Assembly: GCF_025150085.1 (NCBI RefSeq)
Contig: NZ_CP102280.1
Location: 1,561,001-1,625,000, forward strand
Origin: Dorea longicatena
GTDB lineage: Bacteria > Bacillota > Clostridia > Lachnospirales > Lachnospiraceae
Direction: 5' to 3'
Length of the DNA stretch: 64,000 bases
Positions 8,410-17,176 of the stretch are shown piece after piece. The notes beneath the pieces are model-generated. The model saw nothing but the letters and a program-made list of their open reading frames with translations, made no database searches and had not been told where the DNA came from. Position 1 is the first letter of the stretch; each line of letters begins with the position of its first letter. The position numbers and the translations under genes were made by a program.

Positions 8410-8982
8410 TCACTTTGCATTATACGCAGTTTCATCCGTTTTGTCAAGTTCATCCCGAAGTTCCAGATCAAGATTCAGTGCATCCAGATACGGAACATAG
8501 CATCCACGGAAAAATTTCATAAAAAAGCGCTCATCCAGCTCATCAAAACGGAAGCTCTTTCGACCCCCGTTCTGCGCCCGCATCCAAAACTTATACAGTT
8601 CTTCAAAACGCATATAATATAAGATATTTCTGGAAGAATAGTAGATCAGGATAAATGCGATTCCCTGCTGTTTTTCAAAGTTCTTCATAAACTCTACCTG
8701 ATGTTCATGAATATTCTGAAGCGGAAATGTCTCCGCCACACATTCTTTTGCATCAAAACACACCGGAATTCCCTGTACCGCTCCAATATAGTCGATCGTA
8801 CTGCGCTGCTCAAAATAAGCGAGCGTGATCTGTCTGTGTTCTTTATCCATCCGCACCGGTGTGATCGGGGTCGGAATCTTCTGCATCAGTGCCAGATTCT
8901 TTTCCAGATACCACTCATTGGTACGGTTGACCATATCTTCTAATGTAGAACCTCTAAGGCCTCTCGAGTTCCATGTTCCCAT
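8410..8982 (-). CDS. recU: Holliday junction resolvase RecU
   Basis: 190 residues from the ATG at 8982 (MGTWNSRG), which has AAAGGAG 7 nt upstream; a longer in-frame reading has no such site. RecU is the Gram-positive Holliday junction endonuclease of the PD-(D/E)XK fold, acting in recombination and chromosome segregation. Family features: GTWNSRGLRG at the N-terminus, STLEDMVNRTN, the acidic residue in TIDYIG and the catalytic FDAKE, followed by LQNIHEHQVEFM. Unlike in Bacillus it is not beside a penicillin-binding protein gene. It overlaps the end of the pseudouridine synthase gene by 43 nt, and its last codons hold the his promoter. Confidence 0.93.
   Translation of the reverse strand: MGTWNSRGLRGSTLEDMVNRTNEWYLEKNLALMQKIPTPITPVRMDKEHRQITLAYFEQRSTIDYIGAVQGIPVCFDAKECVAETFPLQNIHEHQVEFMKNFEKQQGIAFILIYYSSRNILYYMRFEELYKFWMRAQNGGRKSFRFDELDERFFMKFFRGCYVPYLDALNLDLELRDELDKTDETAYNAK
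8419..8447 (-). promoter_or_regulatory. Consensus promoter of the his operon, inside the 3' end of recU
   Basis: TTGACA (8447-8442), 17 nt, TATAAT (8424-8419) on the minus strand, a perfect consensus match. Both boxes lie in recU codons near the C-terminus (Leu-Asp-Lys through Tyr-Asn). Transcription would start at about the recU stop codon, giving a leader of about 60 nt before hisZ. The leader has a short hairpin (GGTA/TACC, 8380-8398) but no T-box or obvious attenuator. Confidence 0.75.
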
Positions 8983-9962
8983 GCTGTCTCCTTTATCAGT
9001 TTCCAGAAAACCTCCGGTACCTTTGCATAAAATGTCTTTCCGGAAAGATTCTCCAGTTCTTTCTTCATCCCTGGCATTGTAAGCTGATAAGCATGCAGTA
9101 CCTGGTCTTCGATCTTCCATTCTTTTTTATAGCGGTCATTCCATTTCTTAGAGCCGTATTTGTAATCTCCGAGAAGCGGATGTCCGGTACTCGCCAGATG
9201 TGCACGGATCTGATGGGTACGTCCGGTGATCAGATGTACCTTCAGAAGCGTCATCTCTTCATTCCACGCGATCGGGACATATTCTGTTTCTATAGGAAGG
9301 CCTTTTGCATCTTTGGAAAAGCCTCCCTTTGAAAGGCTGACACGGTTCGTCTTCTCGTCTTTCACAAGATACCCCCTGATGTGTGCCGGCTCCGTGATCC
9401 TGCCCTTTACAATACACAGATAATATTTTTTCAGTGTACGTTTCTTGAATAATTCTCCCATCTGCTGTAAGCCTGCCAGACTCTTCCCGGCAACGATCAG
9501 ACCGCTGGTATTCCGGTCCAAACGGTTGCAGATCGACGGGCGGAAGGTCTTAAGATTCTCTCTAGTGAGCTGCCCGGATTCCAGAAGATATGCTGTCACA
9601 TTTTCCACTACCGATACATCTGTTTCCTTCGCCTTCTGCGACAGCATTCCGGACGGTTTATTGATAAATATCACATTCTGATCTTCATAGATCACGTCCA
9701 GCTTCACCGTATTCTTTATGCTTTCTTCCACCGTCTTTCCAGCTGCCTGAAATTTGGCAATGGTATCATCTGCCAGAAACAGTTTCACGCTGTCTCCTTT
9801 TTTCAGATGTTCGTTCCCGGTTGCTTTCTTTCCATTCAGCACAATATTCTTTTTACGCAGCATTTTATAAATAAAGCTTCCCGGTGCTTCGCTCAGATAT
9901 TTGCGCAGCAGTTTATCCAGGCGTTGTCCCGCCTCATTGTCATGAATGATCAGTTCTTTCAT
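8940..9962 (-). CDS. RluA-family pseudouridine synthase with S4 domain (RluC/RluD type)
   Basis: 340 residues. An N-terminal S4 RNA-binding domain (about 10-70, GQRLDKLLRKYL) is followed by the RluA catalytic domain with the signature ICNRLDRNTSGLIVAGKS holding the catalytic Asp, and the conserved LITGRTHQIRAHLASTGHPL. Members convert specific uridines of 23S rRNA to pseudouridine; which positions is not predictable from the sequence. The ribosome site is weak. It overlaps recU and lies 25 nt after the hypothetical membrane protein gene. Confidence 0.92.
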   Translation of the reverse strand: MKELIIHDNEAGQRLDKLLRKYLSEAPGSFIYKMLRKKNIVLNGKKATGNEHLKKGDSVKLFLADDTIAKFQAAGKTVEESIKNTVKLDVIYEDQNVIFINKPSGMLSQKAKETDVSVVENVTAYLLESGQLTRENLKTFRPSICNRLDRNTSGLIVAGKSLAGLQQMGELFKKRTLKKYYLCIVKGRITEPAHIRGYLVKDEKTNRVSLSKGGFSKDAKGLPIETEYVPIAWNEEMTLLKVHLITGRTHQIRAHLASTGHPLLGDYKYGSKKWNDRYKKEWKIEDQVLHAYQLTMPGMKKELENLSGKTFYAKVPEVFWKLIKETAWEHGTREALEVLH

Positions 9963-9987
9963 ATTCTCTTCTAACTCCCGCTGTTTT

Positions 9988-10563
9988 CTACATAGAAATG
10001 TTTAAGATGATCTTCCGGATCTTTTTTTCTCTTCGTAATGATTCTTTCTGTTCTACCGCTGCCATATTATTCATGCCCTCCGCACGCGATAAAAATGCAG
10101 TATAGTCATGGAAAATCTTCACCGTCATCTTATCATAATGATTGTCTTTCAAAATATCTTTGATATGACGGGCAAGTGCCGCCTCATCGGTCTTCGGATT
10201 GCTTGCATATCCGCAGACAATGTGCCCGGATACAACCACTGCATCCAGAGGCATAACCTTCTGTGAACTGGTAATGATCATATCATATGCCTTCAGGATC
10301 AGAGGTGCTTTTTCCTCCAGCTCCTGGTATTTTGCTTCTTCAATACTCTTATATGGTGCCATTGTGATAAATTCCACCAACATCTTTGCTGCCGGAAGGC
10401 ATCCGACTACCGCTACAACGGTAAGCAGATTCAGTCTGGATCCGGTCTGAATATATCCGGTTACAAAGATTGCGATCACAATTGCAAATTCTACGACCGC
10501 TCCCAGAAGATATTTCTGTTTTCTTGCCTTTACATATCCCGGCTGTCCTTTTTCTGTTCTCAT
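9988..10563 (-). CDS. Conserved-looking membrane protein of unknown function (191 aa)
   Basis: No family recognised. A basic N-terminus (MRTEKGQPGYVKARKQKYL) is followed by two hydrophobic segments at about 20-40 and 45-65. The remaining 125 residues are soluble, with mixed alpha/beta character (LDAVVVSGHIVCGYASNP, a strand-helix pattern) and a basic end. The topology suggests a two-span anchor with a cytoplasmic domain. AAGGA lies 8 nt before the ATG. It sits among RNA-modification genes, 25 nt before the pseudouridine synthase gene, probably in the same transcript, but this does not define a role. Confidence 0.7.
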   Translation of the reverse strand: MRTEKGQPGYVKARKQKYLLGAVVEFAIVIAIFVTGYIQTGSRLNLLTVVAVVGCLPAAKMLVEFITMAPYKSIEEAKYQELEEKAPLILKAYDMIITSSQKVMPLDAVVVSGHIVCGYASNPKTDEAALARHIKDILKDNHYDKMTVKIFHDYTAFLSRAEGMNNMAAVEQKESLRREKKIRKIILNISM

Positions 10564-10666
10564 ATTGTCTGTCCTTTTTGTTTTCTATTTATAATTTTTC
10601 TGCAATCGTTTTTTTCTATCATGAAAAAAACATTTTCCCAAGCTCATAGACATTCCGTATATGCCT

Positions 10667-11434
10667 TTATATATCCGCATGGTTGATCTTCATCATCCCC
10701 CATACAAGCAGGCGATCCGGAAGGATCTTGGAAAGGATTCTGGAACCTTTCATTGCTGCTCCATATACCGAAACGCGTCTTCCACGCACGCTGTCTGTAA
10801 GTGCCTGTGTCACCACCGCTTCCGGTTCGGCACAGAGTGCTTCTTTTTCACTTGCCGCAAGCGCACCGGCCCGGTCAAAGAATTCTGTACGTACCGGTCC
10901 CGGACACACTGCCGTTACCAGGATTCCCCGTTTCTTCAATTCTGCTGCCAGTCCCTGTGAAAAACGCAGTACATATGCTTTGGAAGCCGCATATACACAG
11001 AATCCCGGCTGTGCACAGAACGAAGCTGCCGAAGCCAGATTGACAATCCGGCTGCCTTTCGACAGATATGGCAGGCAGATTCCTGTCATTCTGGTGAGTG
11101 CTGTACAATTCAGATCAACCATGCCGCACTGTTCTTTCAGATCAATGTCACTGACGTTACCGATTTTTCCATATCCTGCCGCATTTACAAGCATCCTTAC
11201 ATCTGCCTGCCGGCGATCCAGTTCTCTTTGCAGTTTTTCAAAAATATAGTCTCTCTGCATATCCCCGTCGAAGATCCTGACCGGGATCTTTACCTGTTCC
11301 TGCAGATTTTTCAAACGGTCTGTCCGTCTTGCCACTACCCATAATTCATCCAGGTTCTTATACAGCTGCGGGATCTGAAGCGCAAATTCCCTGCCCATTC
11401 CCGACGATGCTCCTGTAACGATCGCTATTTTCAA
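10667..11434 (-). CDS. SDR family NAD(P)-dependent oxidoreductase
   Basis: About 255 residues. Classical short-chain dehydrogenase: TGASSGMGREFA at the N-terminus binds the cofactor, NAAGYGKIG is the conserved NAG-like motif, and YAASKAYV carries the catalytic Tyr and Lys. The catalytic Ser region is LASAASFC. Similar to YqjQ/DltE-type enzymes of unknown substrate. The start is uncertain: I chose the TTG at 11434 (LKIAIVTG), with AGAGG 8 nt upstream, which fits the usual few residues before the TGASSG motif; an ATG at 11479 is possible but has a weaker site. Confidence 0.85.
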   Translation of the reverse strand: MKIAIVTGASSGMGREFALQIPQLYKNLDELWVVARRTDRLKNLQEQVKIPVRIFDGDMQRDYIFEKLQRELDRRQADVRMLVNAAGYGKIGNVSDIDLKEQCGMVDLNCTALTRMTGICLPYLSKGSRIVNLASAASFCAQPGFCVYAASKAYVLRFSQGLAAELKKRGILVTAVCPGPVRTEFFDRAGALAASEKEALCAEPEAVVTQALTDSVRGRRVSVYGAAMKGSRILSKILPDRLLVWGMMKINHADI

Positions 11435-11506
11435 CTTTAACACCTCTCTACATCCATCCTGCTGCCGGTTTTTCATCATTTTCCCTTTATGCTATTTCTC
11501 TTGCTG

Positions 11507-13522
11507 TTATTTCTTCTTATGCACATTCCGGATCGATTTCTTTTTCTGTCTGCTTCTATCCGTTCCTGTATTCTGTCTGCTGTTCTGTCTGTCACTTTGC
11601 ACAGTATTTCTTCTGGAATGCTCGTTTTTGTTTTTCCCACGGTCATTCCGTCCCGGTTTTCCGGAAGACTTCTGATTCTGCGTTTTCTGTCCCGGTACTT
11701 TCTGCTGTGATCTGCCTTCGAATTTTCTCGGGCGTATCAGACAGTGTTTATCAAATCCTACCAGATCCATGCGGTGTGCCTTCTTCAGAGCCTCCATGAC
11801 CAGATCATAATTCTTCGGATCCCGGTACTGGATCAGAGCTCTCTGCATTGCCTTTTCATGCGGATTCTTCGGCACATAGACCGGCTGCATCGTTCTTGGA
11901 TCCACGCCTGTATAATACATACACGTCGAGATCGTTGACGGTGTCGGATAGAAATCCTGTACCTGTTCCGGCATATATCCAAGATCCCGGATATGCTCTG
12001 CAAGTTCTACCGCATCTTTCATTCTGGATCCCGGATGCGAAGACATCAGATACGGCACAAGATACTGATCTTTGTGGATCTTCTGATTCATCTTATTGTA
12101 CTTTTTCACAAATTCCTGATATACACTGTTCTCTGGTTTTCCCATCAGTGTAAGAACATCATCCGATACATGCTCCGGTGCAACCTTTAACTGTCCGCTT
12201 ACATGATAACGGCAGAGTTCCTCCAGAAATGCATCACTTTTATCCGCAACAACATAATCGAACCGGATTCCCGAACGGATGAATACCTTCTTCACTTTTG
12301 GAATGTCACGCAGTTCTTTCAGAAGTTTAATATAGTCTCTGTGATCTACTTTCAGATTCGGACACGGCTTCGGGAACAGGCACTGGCGGTTCTTACACAC
12401 GCCACGTGTAAGCTGTTTTTCGCAGGATGGCTGGCGGAAGTTCGCCGTCGGACCTCCTACGTCGTGGATATAGCCTTTGAAGTCCTTTTCCTGCGTAATC
12501 ATCTTCGCCTCATCTAACAGCGAATCGTGGCTTCTCACCTGCATGATCCTTCCCTGATGGAAGGTAAGTGCACAGAAGCTGCAGCCGCCAAAGCAGCCAC
12601 GGTTGCTGATCAGACTGAACTTGACCTCTGAGATTGCAGGTACGCCGCCGTCCTTCTCATAAGAAGGATGGTAGGTCCGCATATAAGGCAGTCCGTAGAC
12701 ATCGTCCATTTCCCCTTCCGAAAGCGGAAGTGCCGGTGGATTCTGTACTACATACAGATGATCATTATATGGCTCTACCAGCCTTTTCCCGGCAAATGGA
12801 TCGGTATTGCAGTACTGTGTATAAAAGCTTCTTGCATACTCCAGCTTATCCTGCTTCATATCTTCGTATCCCGGAAGAATCTCCGCGTCATAGACACTGT
12901 CCAGACTCTTCGTCTTATAAACCGTTCCAGCGATAAATGTGATATCACTGACCGCAATACCGCTGTCCAGAGCTTCTGCGATCTCAATGATCGAATGTTC
13001 TCCCATTCCATAAGATATCAGATCTGCACCGGAATCCAGCAGGATCGAACGTTTTAATTTGTCTGACCAGTAATCATAATGTGCCAGTCGTCTGAGACTT
13101 GCCTCGATCCCTCCGAGGATGATCGGTGTCTTCTTATATACCTGACGGATCAGGTTACTGTATACAACCGCTGCGTAATCCGGACGCTTTCCCATCACGC
13201 CTCCCGGCGTATAAGCATCCGTTCTGCGGTGCTTTTTCGACACGGAATAATGATTCACCATCGAATCCATATTTCCCGCAGAAACAAGGAATCCCAGTCT
13301 CGGTTCTCCAAGGATCGTAATGCTGTTCTTATCTTTCCAGTCCGGCTGCGCAATGATACCGACTTTAAATCCATGCGCTTCCAAAAGTCTCGTAATGATC
13401 GCATGTCCGAAAGACGGATGGTCTACATAAGCATCTCCGGAAATATAGACAAAATCCAGCTGTTCCCATCCCCGTTCTTCCATATCCTTTTTGCAAATCG
13501 GTAAAAATTTATTTTCTGACAT
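11507..13522 (-). CDS. YgiQ family radical SAM protein (UPF0313)
   Basis: 671 residues. The N-terminal half resembles YgiQ (FVYISGDAYVDHPSFGHAII). The radical SAM cluster motif is NRGCFGGCSFCALTFHQGR (CxxxCxxC), and GGPTANFRQPSC with further cysteines follows. The last 80 residues are a hydrophilic basic tail rich in Lys, Arg, Gln and Asn, beginning near RKFEGRSQQK and ending in VHKKK, not part of the catalytic core. The reaction of this family is not established. GAGGAG precedes the ATG. It overlaps the rRNA pseudouridine synthase gene by 14 nt. Confidence 0.92.
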   Translation of the reverse strand: MSENKFLPICKKDMEERGWEQLDFVYISGDAYVDHPSFGHAIITRLLEAHGFKVGIIAQPDWKDKNSITILGEPRLGFLVSAGNMDSMVNHYSVSKKHRRTDAYTPGGVMGKRPDYAAVVYSNLIRQVYKKTPIILGGIEASLRRLAHYDYWSDKLKRSILLDSGADLISYGMGEHSIIEIAEALDSGIAVSDITFIAGTVYKTKSLDSVYDAEILPGYEDMKQDKLEYARSFYTQYCNTDPFAGKRLVEPYNDHLYVVQNPPALPLSEGEMDDVYGLPYMRTYHPSYEKDGGVPAISEVKFSLISNRGCFGGCSFCALTFHQGRIMQVRSHDSLLDEAKMITQEKDFKGYIHDVGGPTANFRQPSCEKQLTRGVCKNRQCLFPKPCPNLKVDHRDYIKLLKELRDIPKVKKVFIRSGIRFDYVVADKSDAFLEELCRYHVSGQLKVAPEHVSDDVLTLMGKPENSVYQEFVKKYNKMNQKIHKDQYLVPYLMSSHPGSRMKDAVELAEHIRDLGYMPEQVQDFYPTPSTISTCMYYTGVDPRTMQPVYVPKNPHEKAMQRALIQYRDPKNYDLVMEALKKAHRMDLVGFDKHCLIRPRKFEGRSQQKVPGQKTQNQKSSGKPGRNDRGKNKNEHSRRNTVQSDRQNSRQNTGTDRSRQKKKSIRNVHKKK

Positions 13523-14222
13523 TCTCTATCTCCTCTTCTGTCAGCAGCCGGTATTCTCCGGGCTTCAGATTTTCATCCAGGCACAGGGGTCCCATGCGTT
13601 CTCGCTTCAGATAAGTAACTTCTTTACCCACTGCAAGGAACATCCGCTTCACCTGATGGAACTTTCCTTCATGGATCGTAAGGCGGATCTCAGATTCTTC
13701 CGCGCTCTTCATAATGTCAAGTTTTGCAGGTCTTGTCATCTCTTCTTCCTCTGCGCCGATATCGATTCCTTCTGCGAACCGCTTTACATCCTCTTCTGTA
13801 ACCATTCCATCTATTTTTGCATAATAGACTTTATCCACATGCTTTTTCGGTGCCAGCAGACGGTGTGCCAGATCTCCGTCATTCGTAATCAGAAGTAATC
13901 CTTCCGTATCTTTATCCAGTCGTCCGACCGGGAAAAGATCCTTTCGTTTCTTGTCTTTGATCAGATCGATCACCGTAGTATCTCTCCGGTCCTCGGTCGC
14001 CGATACCACGCCGCCCGGCTTGTTCAGCATATAATATTCATACGACACATAAGAAATGTTACGGCCGCCTATTGTAACTTCATCGCATGTCTCATCAATC
14101 TTCGTATCTGCTGCTTTTACCACCGTCCCGTTAACGGTAACTTTCCCCTGACGGATCTGCTTCTTTACCTCCTGGCGGGTACCCACACCCATCTCTGCCA
14201 GATATTTATCCAGACGCATCAT
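13509..14222 (-). CDS. RsuA-family rRNA pseudouridine synthase
   Basis: 237 residues. An N-terminal S4 domain (MRLDKYLAEMGVGTRQEVKK) is followed by the RsuA/RluB/RluE catalytic domain with MLNKPGGVVSA and the signature PVGRLDKDTEGLLLITNDG, which holds the catalytic Asp. Likely target is U516 of 16S rRNA or a neighbouring 23S site; the family member cannot be fixed by eye. The first of two ATGs is preferred because GGAGG lies 10 nt upstream. It follows rsmF by 1 nt and overlaps the ygiQ-like gene. Confidence 0.92.
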   Translation of the reverse strand: MMRLDKYLAEMGVGTRQEVKKQIRQGKVTVNGTVVKAADTKIDETCDEVTIGGRNISYVSYEYYMLNKPGGVVSATEDRRDTTVIDLIKDKKRKDLFPVGRLDKDTEGLLLITNDGDLAHRLLAPKKHVDKVYYAKIDGMVTEEDVKRFAEGIDIGAEEEEMTRPAKLDIMKSAEESEIRLTIHEGKFHQVKRMFLAVGKEVTYLKRERMGPLCLDENLKPGEYRLLTEEEIENVRK

Positions 14223-14223
14223 C

Positions 14224-15600
14224 TTAACACAGCCTCCATCCCGGCAGATATTTGTTCTTCAACGTACCATTCGATACCTTTCCCCATCCAAGCGGGAATC
14301 CGTCTACACAGACCAGATACCAGCCTTTTGCCTTTCTCTCTGTCAGATCATCTACATCCAGCGTCTCCCCTTTCAGATAACGTCTGACTCTTTCATCTTC
14401 GCATGGAAGATCGATGATCTGTGCATATTCATCCTTTTTCAGGCACATGGCAAATGCCTGGCTCGGTTCAAAACGGTTCTTCTTCAGTTCTCCAAGCAGC
14501 AGTCCGGTTCTCAAGAAACGGATTCCTCTCACATCCGGAAGCCCTTCCGGCATATAGTAAATGCGCTCTCCATGGATATCCAGTCTGGAACCATCCAGTT
14601 TCCATGTTACCTGTTTCATGAATTCTTCCAGATCTGCCGGGATTTTTCCTGATTTCTTCTTTGGTTTCAGCTCTTTTGCCGGCAATGGTTCTCCCTTTTG
14701 CAGAAGGGCAACGTAATGTCCCTCCCCTTTCATCTTGTGCGGGAAGATGCGGACTGTTTTTTTCAGTTCTTCATCCTTTTCTTCTGTCACTTCCGGTATT
14801 CCCGGGCAGAATCCCTCATAGTTTTCCATCGGAAGTACATGGAATTCCGGATATTCTTTTTTCAGGTGTTCAATGATTCTCTCATTTTCACTTGGATCAA
14901 ATGTACACGTCGAATACAGCATGAGACCGCCCGGCTTTAACATTCTTGCAGCCTGCAGGATGATATTTCTCTGCAGATTACTGAAGAATTCCGGTCCGTG
15001 TTCTTCCCATGCTTTTACCATCTTTTTATCTTTTCGGAACATTCCTTCTCCGGAACATGGTGCATCGATCAGGATCTTGTCAAAATATTCCGTAAAATAA
15101 TTCTCCAGACGTCCTGGTTCCTCACTTAACACCAGAACATTTCCGATTCCGAATACCTCAATATTCTTAAGCAGTCCCTTGGCTCTCGAACTGCTGATAT
15201 CGTTGGCAATCAGCACGCCTTCTCCCTGTAATTTTGCTCCTAATTCTGTCGCCTTTCCTCCCGGAGCCGCACATACATCCAGAACCTTATCTCCCGGCTC
15301 TACCGGAAGACGGTTCGCCGGTGTCATGGCACTCGGCTCCTGAAGATAATAAAGGCCGGCAAAATAATACGGATGCTTTGCAGGAGACACTTTGTCCCCG
15401 TCATAATAGAATCCATTTTCGATCCACGGGATCTTTCTAATCTCAAACGGACATATCTTTTCAAACTCTTCTACCGAGATCTTGCCTGTATTCACTCGCA
15501 TGCCATAATATCTTGGTTCTTCATAACAGGCAATATATTCGTCAAATTCATCTCCGAGAAGTGCACGCATCTTTTCTTCAAATGCTGCTGGCAGATTCAT
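14224..15600 (-). CDS. RsmB/RsmF (NOL1/NOP2/Sun) family rRNA cytosine-C5 methyltransferase
   Basis: 458 residues. The SAM-binding core shows DKVLDVCAAPGGKATELGAK. The two conserved cysteines of the m5C mechanism are in DAPCSGEGMFR and YSTCTFDPSENE. The C-terminus has the extra RsmF-type domains (RNA-binding PUA-like) that end near LPGWRLC. It methylates cytosines in 16S rRNA. GGAGGAG precedes the ATG. It lies 21 nt after pepD and 1 nt before the pseudouridine synthase gene, in an operon of RNA-modifying enzymes. Confidence 0.93.
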   Translation of the reverse strand: MNLPAAFEEKMRALLGDEFDEYIACYEEPRYYGMRVNTGKISVEEFEKICPFEIRKIPWIENGFYYDGDKVSPAKHPYYFAGLYYLQEPSAMTPANRLPVEPGDKVLDVCAAPGGKATELGAKLQGEGVLIANDISSSRAKGLLKNIEVFGIGNVLVLSEEPGRLENYFTEYFDKILIDAPCSGEGMFRKDKKMVKAWEEHGPEFFSNLQRNIILQAARMLKPGGLMLYSTCTFDPSENERIIEHLKKEYPEFHVLPMENYEGFCPGIPEVTEEKDEELKKTVRIFPHKMKGEGHYVALLQKGEPLPAKELKPKKKSGKIPADLEEFMKQVTWKLDGSRLDIHGERIYYMPEGLPDVRGIRFLRTGLLLGELKKNRFEPSQAFAMCLKKDEYAQIIDLPCEDERVRRYLKGETLDVDDLTERKAKGWYLVCVDGFPLGWGKVSNGTLKNKYLPGWRLC

Positions 15601-15620
15601 ATATTTCTCCTCCGTCGTTA

Positions 15621-17069
15621 TTATTTACAATTTTTAAGTACCAGTTTCAGGAATTCCCAGCTTCTCTGCGTAGACGCAATATCCAGACGTTCATTATAAG
15701 AATGAATATCCAGAACATCCGGTCCGCAGGATACGCAGTCCAGATCCGGACGTTTTCCGAGGAAGATTCCACACTCCAGTCCACCGTGGATAATGCAGAT
15801 CTCCGGCTCTTTTCCATAAACTTCTTTGTATGCTTCTACCATGACCGGACGGAGTTCTGACTGTGGCTTGTACTGCCATGCCTGATATTCGCTGGAAAGC
15901 GAACCGCTTCCTCCGAATGCTTTTGTCACAGCCTCTACTTCTTCCAGCACCTGCTGCTTTCTGCTGTCTACTGCACTTCTGATTAGGAATGCTACCTCCA
16001 CTCCATTTTCTTTCATAGATACCACACCGAGATTTAAAGAGGTCTCTGTCGCGCCGGCTACTTTACGGCTGTATTCTTTTAATCCATTCGGGCATGCCGT
16101 CAGGTATCCTACTACTTTTTGCGTAGTATCTTTTGAGAACACTACTATATTTTCTACTTTTTCAGTTTCTGTTTTTACAGTCAGGCCTGGTTCTTCTCCC
16201 ATGAATTCTGCATTCCATATACTTTCCATGTCCCGGATCATAGCAAGGATCTCTTCGCAGTCTTCCGGTTCTGCAAGGATAGACGCGTGTGCTTCCATCG
16301 CAATAACGTTGTCTTTCGAGCCGCCATAGATTTCGCTCAGACGGTAATTCTTCTCTCCTGCAATATGATACAGCAGACGTGCCATCATCTTATTCGCATT
16401 ACCACGTTGTCTGTGGATTTCTTCGCCGGAATGTCCGCCCAGAAGCCCCTGGATCGTAATCTTGATCACCTCTCCGGATGCAGTCTTCTTTTCTACCGGG
16501 ATCAGTCCCTGATAACGGACTCCGCCCGCACATCCAACCGTCAGAGTCTTCTCTTCTTCCGAATCCAGGTTGATGAGTTTCTTTCCTTTTAATACTGACA
16601 GGTCGATAGCCTCGGCACCTTCCATTCCAAGCTCTTCATCTACAGTAAATACTGCTTCGATTGGTGGATGTGGAATATCTTCGCTGTCCATCAGTGCAAG
16701 CGCCATTGCAACCGCAACTCCGTCATCTCCTCCAAGCGTGGTATCTTTCGCCTTTAAAAATCCATCTTCTACATATAATTCCAGTCCGTCATTTTTAAAA
16801 TCATGTGTGGAATCCGATGTCTTTTCGCATACCATATCCATATGTCCCTGCAGGATCACCGGTTCACTTTCTTCATATCCAGGTGTTCCAGGCTGGAATA
16901 TGATCACGTTATTCACTTCATCCTGAATCACTTTTAAGTCTCTTTCCTTTGCAAATGCCACCAGATAATCACTGATACGTTTTGTATCGCGGCTTCCTCT
17001 CGGGATCGCACTTATTTCTTCAAAAAACCGGAAGACTTCTTTCGGTTCTAATTCATTTAATACTGCCAT
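15621..17069 (-). CDS. pepD: Aminoacyl-histidine dipeptidase PepD (peptidase M20 family)
   Basis: 482 residues; a cytoplasmic zinc dipeptidase that splits beta-Ala-His and other Xaa-His dipeptides. Metal-ligand motifs are in order: LQGHMDMVCEK, TTLGGDDGVAVAMAL, VDEELGMEGA and, near the C-terminus, IIHGGLECG and DIHSYNERL. N-terminal EPKEVFRFFEEISAIPRGS is typical. GGAG lies 8 nt before the ATG. It starts a likely transcript running through rsmF, the RsuA-like gene, the ygiQ-like gene, SDR and on to recU, from the promoter at 17104-17132. Confidence 0.93.
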   Translation of the reverse strand: MAVLNELEPKEVFRFFEEISAIPRGSRDTKRISDYLVAFAKERDLKVIQDEVNNVIIFQPGTPGYEESEPVILQGHMDMVCEKTSDSTHDFKNDGLELYVEDGFLKAKDTTLGGDDGVAVAMALALMDSEDIPHPPIEAVFTVDEELGMEGAEAIDLSVLKGKKLINLDSEEEKTLTVGCAGGVRYQGLIPVEKKTASGEVIKITIQGLLGGHSGEEIHRQRGNANKMMARLLYHIAGEKNYRLSEIYGGSKDNVIAMEAHASILAEPEDCEEILAMIRDMESIWNAEFMGEEPGLTVKTETEKVENIVVFSKDTTQKVVGYLTACPNGLKEYSRKVAGATETSLNLGVVSMKENGVEVAFLIRSAVDSRKQQVLEEVEAVTKAFGGSGSLSSEYQAWQYKPQSELRPVMVEAYKEVYGKEPEICIIHGGLECGIFLGKRPDLDCVSCGPDVLDIHSYNERLDIASTQRSWEFLKLVLKNCK

Positions 17070-17103
17070 TTTCCTACACTCCTTCTATATTACACTGTTA
17101 TCT

Positions 17104-17132
17104 ATTATCTAACAGTCTTCATAAAAAATCAA
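17104..17132 (-). promoter_or_regulatory. Sigma-A promoter of pepD
   Basis: TTGATT (17132-17127), 17 nt, GATAAT (17109-17104) on the minus strand, 35 nt before the pepD ATG. It overlaps the sigma-E-like promoter of the divergent ylbJ-like gene. Confidence 0.6.
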
Positions 17133-17147
17133 CCTTATCCATACAAT
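17119..17147 (+). promoter_or_regulatory. Sigma-E-like promoter of the ylbJ-like gene
   Basis: TCATAAA (17119-17125), 14 nt, CATACAAT (17140-17147) on the plus strand. This fits the Bacillus mother-cell sigma-E pattern (ATA-type -35, CATACAnT -10). ylbJ belongs to the sigma-E regulon in B. subtilis, which supports the call. Confidence 0.6.
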
Positions 17148-17176
17148 GAATTAACAAGGTCCTCCGGGAGATTCCT

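Noticed and set aside
8352-8418. T-box or leader-peptide attenuator before hisZ
   Set aside because: About 60 nt with no run of His codons, no T-box sequence and no terminator; only a 4-bp hairpin.
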